Assembly: GCA_008933525.1 (NCBI GenBank)
Contig: WBUV01000256.1
Span: forward strand, 1 to 5,399
Origin: Bacteroidales bacterium
GTDB lineage: Bacteria > Bacteroidota > Bacteroidia > Bacteroidales > Tenuifilaceae
Length of the DNA stretch: 5,399 bases
Direction: 5' to 3'
How positions within the stretch are numbered: position 1 is the stretch's first letter; the number at the start of each line of letters is the position of its first letter. The notes beneath the pieces are model-generated. The model had not been told where the DNA came from. It saw only the letters and a program-made list of their open reading frames with translations, and ran no database searches. Positions 1 through 5,399 of this stretch are shown here, in pieces. The translations under genes and the position numbers were made by a program.

Positions 1-2648
1 TAATTAATCAGTATGGTCTTGATTCCTCTGAAAATCTTTTAATTTTAGTAGATCAGTTCGAGGAACTATTTCGATACCAATATTCTAGCAAGGATTCCAA
101 CTCATTAAATCAATCGGAGCATTTTGTTAATCTGCTTATAAATGCTGTTAAGCAAACAGAACTGCCTATTTACGTTGTAATAACAATGCGTTCCGATTTT
201 ATTGGTGACTGCTCTCCTTATCAAGGACTAACAAAATTAATAAATGATAGCCATTACCTGATTCCCCGAATGACACGGGACGATTTCAGAAAGGCAATAA
301 CAGGTCCCGTTGCTGTTGGAGGTGGACAAATTACTGATCAGTTGGTGCAGTTGCTCCTGAACGAGATGGGTAATAATCCAGATGAACTTCCAATTCTCCA
401 GCACGCTTTAATGAGAACTTGGGACTATTGGATAAATAACACAAACCATACTGAACCTATTGGGATAAATGAGTATGAGGCAATTGGTAGGTTGGAGCGT
501 GCACTTTCCGTTCATGCTAACGAGGCATTTGATGAAATAAACTTTGATCAAAAGAAGATTTGTGAGATTATTTTCAAGTCTTTAACCGAAAAAGGTGCAG
601 ATAATAGAGGGATTCGCAGACCAACCAGCGTTGTGGAATTATCTCGAATTGCAGAAACAATCCCGTCGGAGGTAATCAAGATAGCTGAAGTTTTCCGAAG
701 AAAGGGCAGGACTTTTCTAACTCCTGCACCAGGCATTGAACTTAACGAAGATTCCTATATCGACATATCGCACGAAAGTTTGATGCGTGTTTGGGATAAA
801 CTTAAAACTTGGGTTGAGGACGAGGCTGCCGCTGTTAAAATGTATATTCGTTTAGCCGATTCTGCTGAACTGTACGATCAAGGAAAAACCTCGCTATGGG
901 GACCTCCCGATTTGCAACTTGCTATTAACTGGCGCGAAAAGCAACAACCTAACCTGGCTTGGGCATCGAGGTACAATCCTGCTTTCGAACGAACAATGGT
1001 TTACCTAAAAACTAGCGAGGAAGAGTACATTGCCGAGGAAGAAAATAAAATTCGCTTGCAAAAGCGCGCCATTCGACGATCAAAAATTGTCGCATTAATT
1101 CTTGGAACAGCCGCACTGATATCTATAGGATTGGGAATTCTGGCCCTTGTTCAAAGGCAGGATGCATTAAGCGCTAAGAATGAAGCTGAAGTCCAAAAGG
1201 AAAATGCCACCCAAAAAGCTATTGAAGCTCAGGAACAACGGGTGATTGCACAGGAAAACGAAAAGCTTGCAACAATTCAAAAGGATAGTGCTGAGTATCA
1301 GCGGCAAATTGCAGTTCAGCAAACCATTGCTGCAAAGCGGAATCTTGAAGAAGCCGACAAGCAGAGGAATATTGCCCAGAAAAATTACTTAGAGGCACAG
1401 GAGCAGCAAAAGCGCGCTGAAGAGAATGCTATTCGTGCAAAAGCAGAGCAGGAGCGAGCCGAGCAGGCTAGCCGTGATGCTGAGCGACGTAGAATGCTTT
1501 CTATAGCTCAATCGATGGCTGTTAAAAGTGAGCAACTTACAACAGATACACTACTAAAAGGATTACTCGCATACCAAGCCTATAGTTTTAATACTGAATT
1601 TAACGGAGTGCCATACGATCCGGATATTTACAAGTCAATTTACTCAGCACTAAAACTTTTTCAAGGCGATCAGTTTAACGTTTACAATGCGCACACAAGT
1701 CTTGTAAGAACCATTGTTCAGGTGGGCGATATTCTTTACTCGGCAGGGAGTGATGGACGTTTGTTGAGTTGGGATATTAATAGCAGGCAGGCTCAGGTGT
1801 TAAATACCGATCTGTCGATTGTTAAGAAGATACTGATTAATGATGATATACTTTATGGTGTAACAGATAATAGATTTTTTGCCTATGACTTAAAAGCAAA
1901 AACATCCGACCTATATTCTATTCAGCCCAATGAGATAAAGGACTTCTTTGTGCTTTCCAACGATAGTTTGTTGGTAGTTTATAATCAAGCCATAAATATT
2001 ACAAACAATTATAAGAACAGGGGTCGTGAGGTTTATAGAACAAATTCACGAATAAACGCTGTTAAGTACTATAAGAATTCAAATTCAGCGTTTATAGCAA
2101 ATTTGGATGGAAGTATAGATAGAATCGAAAATGTTTTAAGCACAAAGCCAGAAATTAAACGGCTTGCAGCGATACCGCAAGCAAATTGGGGTGATTTAGC
2201 ATTTAACGGTTTGAAAAACATACTAGCCGCTGGTTTAGGAAGTAGTCAGGGTGCAATTTATCTATGGGATTTGAAATCGGGGCAACAGTCACAAATTCTC
2301 AGGGGGCATACCGGAAGAATATCATCCATTACTTTTTCTGAAGATGGGAAGTATATGGCCTCATCTAGCTATGATGGATCTGTTCGACTATGGAATTTTA
2401 ACGATTTAAACACCCTTCCAATAGTATTGAACGATCATAACAACAACTGGGCAACAATTGCTTTGTTCTCCAACGATGGGAAGTATGTATTTTCAGGCGA
2501 TAAAGTTGGAAATATTAGAAAGTTCCCAGTAAGCGTGAGTAATCTAGTTCAAAACTATTGCGACTTTTTAAAACGAGATATCACCAAAGAGGAATGGAAG
2601 AATTATGTTGGAGAAGATATTGAATATAAGCCTAGTAAATGTAAATAA
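1..2648 (+). CDS. nSTAND1-type STAND NTPase with transmembrane helix, coiled coil and WD40 propeller (5' end outside window)
   Basis: Partial gene: the reading frame is already open at position 3, so the ATG at 186 is internal. Residues below count from that ATG. Walker B reads LLILVDQFEELF (36-71), with a sensor-like ITMRSDFIGDC just after it. These, with LPILQHAL (residues 68-75) and ISHESLMRVWDKLKTW (194-209), are hallmarks of the nSTAND1 family of STAND switch ATPases. Walker A and any N-terminal effector domain (TIR, caspase-like or other) lie upstream and cannot be seen. A single hydrophobic helix follows (301-322), preceded by KRAIRRSK, then an Ala/Glu/Gln/Lys/Arg-rich coiled coil (323-438), a seven-bladed WD40-like propeller (503-780), and a tail with C792, EEW and C819. 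The order NTPase-helix-coiled coil-WD40 is known for this family, and such proteins are sometimes labelled 'Hat/HatR carbon uptake', which I would not adopt. STAND proteins usually act as ligand-triggered oligomerising switches. The ligand and output here are unknown. Confidence 0.93.
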   Translation, partial: INQYGLDSSENLLILVDQFEELFRYQYSSKDSNSLNQSEHFVNLLINAVKQTELPIYVVITMRSDFIGDCSPYQGLTKLINDSHYLIPRMTRDDFRKAITGPVAVGGGQITDQLVQLLLNEMGNNPDELPILQHALMRTWDYWINNTNHTEPIGINEYEAIGRLERALSVHANEAFDEINFDQKKICEIIFKSLTEKGADNRGIRRPTSVVELSRIAETIPSEVIKIAEVFRRKGRTFLTPAPGIELNEDSYIDISHESLMRVWDKLKTWVEDEAAAVKMYIRLADSAELYDQGKTSLWGPPDLQLAINWREKQQPNLAWASRYNPAFERTMVYLKTSEEEYIAEEENKIRLQKRAIRRSKIVALILGTAALISIGLGILALVQRQDALSAKNEAEVQKENATQKAIEAQEQRVIAQENEKLATIQKDSAEYQRQIAVQQTIAAKRNLEEADKQRNIAQKNYLEAQEQQKRAEENAIRAKAEQERAEQASRDAERRRMLSIAQSMAVKSEQLTTDTLLKGLLAYQAYSFNTEFNGVPYDPDIYKSIYSALKLFQGDQFNVYNAHTSLVRTIVQVGDILYSAGSDGRLLSWDINSRQAQVLNTDLSIVKKILINDDILYGVTDNRFFAYDLKAKTSDLYSIQPNEIKDFFVLSNDSLLVVYNQAINITNNYKNRGREVYRTNSRINAVKYYKNSNSAFIANLDGSIDRIENVLSTKPEIKRLAAIPQANWGDLAFNGLKNILAAGLGSSQGAIYLWDLKSGQQSQILRGHTGRISSITFSEDGKYMASSSYDGSVRLWNFNDLNTLPIVLNDHNNNWATIALFSNDGKYVFSGDKVGNIRKFPVSVSNLVQNYCDFLKRDITKEEWKNYVGEDIEYKPSKCK
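36..812 (+). other. C-terminal part of the nSTAND1 NTPase domain and its winged-helix region
   Basis: The segment begins with the Walker B strand, where the acidic DQFEE cluster at 51-65 should bind Mg2+ and activate water. The next core strand ends in the TMRSDF motif, whose Arg fits a sensor role. The helical part follows, with the RDDFRKAITGP and LPILQHAL motifs that are conserved in nSTAND1 proteins. It closes with the SHESLMRVW motif typical of the end of the winged-helix region. All motifs look intact, so the ATPase is probably functional if Walker A is present upstream. Confidence 0.88.
1086..1151 (+). other. Single transmembrane helix of the STAND protein, predicted N-in/C-out
   Basis: Twenty-two uncharged residues (IVALILGTAALISIG and onward) form the only clear membrane segment in the visible protein. 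The N-terminal flank has six basic residues within about 11 (KRAIRRSK and the preceding Arg). The C-terminal flank is mixed in charge. By the positive-inside rule the NTPase side is cytoplasmic, and the coiled coil and propeller are on the periplasmic side. The helix itself is seen in the sequence; the orientation is inference. Confidence 0.85.
1152..1500 (+). other. Long coiled-coil stalk between membrane helix and propeller
   Basis: About 115 residues consist almost entirely of Ala, Glu, Gln, Lys, Arg and Asn, with no proline or glycine. Alanines recur at roughly heptad spacing, for example in ENAIRAKAEQERAEQASRDAE. This predicts a continuous helix up to about 17 nm long that could dimerise or oligomerise and hold the propeller away from the membrane. 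Such stalks are usual in STAND-WD40 proteins with a membrane helix. Confidence 0.85.
1692..2525 (+). repeat. Seven WD40-like blades forming one propeller
   Basis: Seven blade-like units can be read (residues from the ATG at 186): about 503-531 (AHTSLVR...LLSWDI), 546-569 (ending FFAYDL), 585-607, 623-648 (ending SIDRIEN), 668-696 (ending IYLWDL), 708-738 (GHTGRISS...VRLWNF) and 751-780 (ending IRKFPV). Blades 1, 5 and 6 keep the canonical Trp-Asp or Trp-Asn end, and blade 6 also has the GH dipeptide and the structural Asp (YDGS). Blades 2-4 are strongly degenerate. Seven is the usual number for one closed WD40 propeller, which would serve as the sensor or partner-binding end. Confidence 0.8.
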
Positions 2649-2657
2649 TTGCATTAA

Positions 2658-3674
2658 ATGAAAACATATTTACTCATAATCGTTATCATACTATCGGCAT
2701 TAACGCTTCGAGCTCAAACTACTTGTACTGACATTTTGAAACAGGCACAACGAAATTTTGATGAAGGGAAGCTCGATGAAATTCCCCAGATGATTGAACC
2801 ATGTATGAAAGATGGATTCACTAACGAGGAGAAAATGAATGCTTACAAATTGCTGATTCAAACCTATCTCTTTAACGAAAAACCAGAACAGGCCGATCAG
2901 GTTATGATTAGATTTCTCAAGGAATTCCCTTCGTACGAAATTGCCGTTAACGATCCCACAGAGTTTATAAATCTTCATAAAACATACAGAACTGAGCCAA
3001 TCTTTAGGATAGATATTAATGCAGGATTGAATTACTCCATGCCATCGGTTACCGAAGTGTTTGGACCTGGTAATCTCAATTTATCTTCCATATCTTACAA
3101 GTCGATGCTTGGATTTAACCTTGGAGTTAACTACACTGATAGAATTTATAAAGATTTTGATATTGTTGTGGGTGTTAACTTTTCAATTTATAATATTGAT
3201 TATAGCGACTTTCAGTACGACTATACAACCGTTACTGGGTCGTTTAAGAGTATGTTTGTAGGTTTCCCTTTGGCTGCTAACTATAATTTAAATCTCGGAA
3301 ATATAAGAATTATTACACGATTGGGTGTTGAAACAACATACTTGCTATCGTCGAAAATGGATTTTACAAAAAGTTTTAGGAGTGGAGAAAATCCCATTAA
3401 AAGTAATGAAGATATTAAGAGTTGCTTTAAACAACTCGATTTTAAACCCACGATTTCGCTTGGTTTTCCTTTTAAGCTTAGTAAATATGAGATATTGCCA
3501 ACTATTGGGTTTAAGTTCTCCACTATAAGTCCGCTAAAGGATAGGTTGAAATATCCTATTGAAAGTGGGGTGTACTACAAGTATAATTTTGCCCCAGCCA
3601 ATATGCTTATGAACCAGTTCTTTTTCACTGTCTCATTTATGAAACCAATTTACAATCCCCAAAAAATAAAGTAG
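2658..3674 (+). CDS. Exported TPR-like/outer-membrane beta-barrel protein
   Basis: This 338-residue protein begins with a typical signal peptide: a Lys, a hydrophobic core at residues 5-17, and RAQ, with likely cleavage between A19 and Q20. Residues 23-108 are helical and TPR-like. They run from C23 (CTDILKQAQRNFDEGKLDEI) through C49 and an ADQVMIRFLKEFPSY segment to a PTEFINLHKTY segment that ends the helical part. From about residue 113 to the end the chain alternates short amphipathic strands (FRIDINAGLNYS, LGFNLGVNY, FDIVVGVNFSIY, TISLGFPFKL, FFFTVSFMKPIY) with polar turns, as in small outer-membrane barrels of about 8-10 strands. The start codon lies 9 bases after the upstream stop, without a Shine-Dalgarno motif. 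Bacteroidota carry many proteins with this Cys-pair helical head and a barrel, but I know of no assigned function. Acting as the outer-membrane partner of the upstream STAND protein is inference. A soluble beta-rich domain is a less likely alternative. Confidence 0.9.
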   Translation: MKTYLLIIVIILSALTLRAQTTCTDILKQAQRNFDEGKLDEIPQMIEPCMKDGFTNEEKMNAYKLLIQTYLFNEKPEQADQVMIRFLKEFPSYEIAVNDPTEFINLHKTYRTEPIFRIDINAGLNYSMPSVTEVFGPGNLNLSSISYKSMLGFNLGVNYTDRIYKDFDIVVGVNFSIYNIDYSDFQYDYTTVTGSFKSMFVGFPLAANYNLNLGNIRIITRLGVETTYLLSSKMDFTKSFRSGENPIKSNEDIKSCFKQLDFKPTISLGFPFKLSKYEILPTIGFKFSTISPLKDRLKYPIESGVYYKYNFAPANMLMNQFFFTVSFMKPIYNPQKIK

Positions 3675-3675
3675 T

Positions 3676-4830
3676 ATGAGAAAGTTATACTTAATTATAC
3701 CTATACTAATCATCATAGTTTGTTCTTGCGAAGAGACAATATCACCTTTTCAAGCACAAAATTTCATCAAATTTTTTGGAGGCGGTAACGGTAGTGGTGG
3801 TGCTAGTTGCGTTGAAGTAAGCGGAGAGGGTTATATTCTAGTTGGATACGATAATAACACCCAAGGAAAAAAGCAGATATATGCTGTTAAAACAGATTTA
3901 AATGGAAACATTGTATGGGAGAATTGGTATAGTAGTGATGACTCCATTCAGGAGGGTTTGTTAATTAAAATGGTTGATAGTGAGAGTTTTATTATGGTTG
4001 GTAATTCCAAAAGTTCCTCAACATCAGTATCAAATCCATTCATAATGAAGATTGATAGATATGGCGACATGGTTTGGAAAAAAAACTTAAATGTTAACTA
4101 CAGTCTTTTTATCCATGATTTTGCTGCAACAGATAATTCAATCTTTTTAGTTGGAGAATCGTTCAAAAACTCAACTTCTTTGTCCGATACTTATATTGCC
4201 AAAATTGGTCTATCAGGAAATATTATCGACACAGTTACAAAGTCAGCTATACGTACAGAATTGTTTAAAAAGGTTTTTGTGAAGGACGATGGAAAAATAT
4301 TGGTGATCGGAAATTCGAATAGCATTATAGGTAGTAATTTTAACCTGGTTACTTTTACTGAGTTTCATCCTAGTTCAATTACTAATCCAATAAACGATGC
4401 AATTTTCGAATCGCAGAATGATCAAATATTCAAGGATGCCATATATGCAAATGGACAAGTAAGCATTATGGTGTATGAATTACTTCAAGGAAGCTGGGTT
4501 ACGAGCATAGTAAAGGTTAACGAGAATTTAACGTTAGTTTGGAAAACCGATCCAATTTCACAGTTCGAAGGGAAGTCGATGTGCATGAATGAGTTCGGTG
4601 ATGTTTTTATTGCGGGAGATAATAATTCTCAAATTCAATTTGTAAAGTTGAGTTTAGAGGGAGATTTATACTATGGCGATGAGGTGTTTCTAAAGTATCC
4701 AGGAACAGTTGGTTCTTTAATAAATACTCAAAACAATGGATTATTGATGGTGGGCTCTACACCATCAGTTAACGATAATATGGTACAGTTGATAAAGACT
4801 GGTGCGGATTTATACTTGTTGAAACCCTAA
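3676..4830 (+). CDS. Lipoprotein with a seven-bladed beta-propeller
   Basis: This 384-residue lipoprotein starts one base after the previous stop, so the two genes are probably translationally coupled. The signal sequence is MRKLY plus an Ile/Leu-rich core, with lipobox VCSC and C18 as the lipidated cysteine. E19 and E20 follow immediately, which resembles the acidic export signal that sends some Bacteroidota lipoproteins to the cell surface. A Gly/Ser-rich linker (35-43) leads to seven repeats, each with a hydrophobic-hydrophobic-V/A-G strand and most with a later K(T/I)D..G..VW-type strand. The first strands are GYILVG (52), SFIMVG (104), SIFLVG (155), KILVIG (207), VSIMVY (262), DVFIAG (309) and GLLMVG (355). 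Units 1 and 2 are closest to consensus (AVKTDLNGNIVW, IMKIDRYGDMVW); units 4 and 5 are eroded. Propellers like this usually bind proteins or glycans, and no catalytic residues are visible. Its partner is unknown. Confidence 0.9.
   Translation: MRKLYLIIPILIIIVCSCEETISPFQAQNFIKFFGGGNGSGGASCVEVSGEGYILVGYDNNTQGKKQIYAVKTDLNGNIVWENWYSSDDSIQEGLLIKMVDSESFIMVGNSKSSSTSVSNPFIMKIDRYGDMVWKKNLNVNYSLFIHDFAATDNSIFLVGESFKNSTSLSDTYIAKIGLSGNIIDTVTKSAIRTELFKKVFVKDDGKILVIGNSNSIIGSNFNLVTFTEFHPSSITNPINDAIFESQNDQIFKDAIYANGQVSIMVYELLQGSWVTSIVKVNENLTLVWKTDPISQFEGKSMCMNEFGDVFIAGDNNSQIQFVKLSLEGDLYYGDEVFLKYPGTVGSLINTQNNGLLMVGSTPSVNDNMVQLIKTGADLYLLKP
3829..4806 (+). repeat. Seven degenerate propeller-blade repeats in the lipoprotein
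   Basis: At the protein level a unit of about 45-55 residues recurs seven times: a strand of the type GYILVG, a polar loop, a strand of the type IYAVKTD, a turn with Gly-Asn or Gly-Asp, and an aromatic residue (W81, W134, W289 or Y332). The DNA copies have diverged, so this is an old fold-defining repeat and not a recent duplication. Positions run from about residue 52 to residue 377. Confidence 0.7.
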
Positions 4831-4835
4831 GGTTT
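4822..4835 (+). other. Small hairpin over the lipoprotein stop codon
   Basis: AAACC and GGTTT form a 5-bp stem around a CTAA loop that contains the stop codon of the lipoprotein gene. There is no T-run after it, so it is not a convincing Rho-independent terminator. At most it may slow translation coupling or partially reduce expression of the downstream adhesin gene. It could equally be chance. Confidence 0.2.
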
Positions 4836-4841
4836 ATTGTT

Positions 4842-5399
4842 ATGAAGGCATCAAAATTTGAAGATGGAAGAATTATGCACAAAGGCATCAAGAGATTTGT
4901 GCTCATATTTATGTTTGGACTATTTTCGGTTCTAACTTATGGTGTAGTTCCAACAATATCATCGGTTACACCTCCTGCTAACGGAACTTATAAGGTTGGC
5001 GATTATATTGATATTACTGTTTTGTTCGATCAGGTTGTTGATATAACAGGATTACCATCAATTCAAATAACATTAAACTCAGGAACTGTAGATGCCCAGT
5101 ATAATAGTGGAACCGGATCTACATCAGTTGTATTCCGATACGAAGTACAGTCTGCCGATTCTGATAACAATGGTGTTTCCATTTTAAGCCCAATTCAACT
5201 TAATGGAGGAACAATTAAAAATGCAGCACTAGAGGATGCTACACTAACCTTTACAGCGCCCGACGCATCGGGTGTTTTGGTTGATGGTGTGGCACCTTCA
5301 GGATACTCAGTTTCAATTGATCAGACACAAATAAGCAATTCAAATAAAACCGCCTTTTCATTTACCTTTTCTTTGGCAGAAGTAGGCGCAACGTATAGC
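4842..5399 (+). CDS. N-terminal part of a secreted repeat-built adhesin-like protein (3' end outside window)
   Basis: The frame is open for 186 codons from the ATG at 4842 to the window edge. The signal peptide's hydrophobic core is FVLIFMFGLFSVLTYG. An in-frame ATG at 4875 gives a more ordinary leader (MHKGIKRF...), whereas the first ATG adds 11 residues including acidic ones. I report the outer start because it lies only 11 bases after the previous stop, but 4875 may be the true one. Residues about 36-141 form one Ig- or cadherin-like beta domain (SVTPPANGTYKVGDYIDITV, LPSIQITL, YNSGTGSTSVVFRYEV, LNGGTIKNAA, VDGVAP). From residue 142 a second repeat type begins (PSGYSVSIDQTQISNSN, FSFTFSLAEVGATYS), which I recognise from large multi-repeat surface proteins of Bacteroidota. 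Such proteins often run to thousands of residues and end in a type IX secretion or gliding-type C-terminal domain, but that end is not visible here. Likely cell-surface or extracellular; the adhesin role is inferred. Confidence 0.88.
   Translation, partial: MKASKFEDGRIMHKGIKRFVLIFMFGLFSVLTYGVVPTISSVTPPANGTYKVGDYIDITVLFDQVVDITGLPSIQITLNSGTVDAQYNSGTGSTSVVFRYEVQSADSDNNGVSILSPIQLNGGTIKNAALEDATLTFTAPDASGVLVDGVAPSGYSVSIDQTQISNSNKTAFSFTFSLAEVGATYS

Noticed and set aside
186..188. ATG at 186 as the start of the STAND gene
   Set aside because: The same frame is open from position 3 and encodes the Walker B motif upstream of this ATG, so the Met is internal (within ITMRSDF).
548..736. Open frame on the minus strand inside the STAND gene
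   Set aside because: It lies wholly inside the conserved NTPase coding region on the opposite strand and shows no recognisable protein features.
1152..1500. DNA-level tandem repeat in the coiled-coil region
   Set aside because: The repetition is in amino-acid composition and heptad spacing only. No nucleotide unit repeats well enough to call a tandem repeat array.
2700..2978. Minus-strand open frame inside the barrel-protein gene
   Set aside because: It is antisense to a well-supported signal-peptide and TPR-like coding region and has no domain, signal or plausible start context.
3061..3528. Overlapping open frames on both strands within the barrel part of gene 2
   Set aside because: They are products of AT-rich sequence in other frames of a convincing gene. 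Their hydrophobic look comes from frame-shifted beta-strand codons.
3778..3806. Gly-rich coding stretch in gene 3 as a P-loop
   Set aside because: GGGNGSGGAS lacks the GK(S/T) signature and sits right after the lipobox region, so it is better read as a flexible linker.
4789..4818. Possible Bacteroidota-type promoter before gene 4 (TTG, about 19 bases, TATACTTG, compare TAnnTTTG)
   Set aside because: It lies inside the end of gene 3, both boxes deviate from consensus, and such matches are frequent by chance in AT-rich DNA. Operon transcription explains gene 4 without it.
2594..4877. Exact 14-base match ATGGAAGAATTATG at 2594-2607 and 4864-4877
   Set aside because: One copy is within a coding tail and the other in a signal-peptide region in a different context. 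A single match of this length is close to chance expectation in an AT-rich window of this size.

Overview
The window looks like chromosomal DNA of a Bacteroidota (Bacteroidetes) species. It is AT-rich, by eye around 37-40% GC. The starts lack Shine-Dalgarno sequences and are preceded by A/T-rich stretches. One signal peptide ends in the 'xxAQ' style common in this phylum, and a lipoprotein has acidic residues right after its lipobox cysteine. The last gene begins a repeat-built surface protein of a kind I associate with large Bacteroidota adhesins. I cannot fix the genus.

Four genes on the + strand fill the window almost completely, with gaps of 9, 1 and 11 bases, so they probably form one operon. 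There are no RNA genes, insertion sequences, CRISPR arrays or non-coding stretches above 300 bases. In order: (1) positions 1-2648, the 3' part of an nSTAND1-type STAND NTPase, entered just before its Walker B motif, followed by one transmembrane helix, a long coiled coil, a WD40 propeller and a short tail with two cysteines; (2) 2658-3674, an exported protein with a TPR-like helical N-terminal part and an outer-membrane beta-barrel-like C-terminal part; (3) 3676-4830, a lipoprotein whose mature part reads as seven propeller-blade repeats; (4) 4842-5399, the 5' end of a secreted repeat protein that runs off the window.

Taken together the genes suggest an envelope-spanning module. The strong positive charge before the STAND protein's only membrane helix predicts that the NTPase is cytoplasmic and the coiled coil and WD40 propeller are periplasmic. 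The next genes would supply an outer-membrane barrel with a periplasmic helical domain, a lipoprotein that may face the surface, and a surface repeat protein. Each family or fold is known or recognisable. The untested idea is that they act together, linking a cytoplasmic STAND switch to the outer membrane or cell surface. The N-terminal effector (if any) and Walker A of gene 1, and most of gene 4, lie outside the window, so the biological role stays open.
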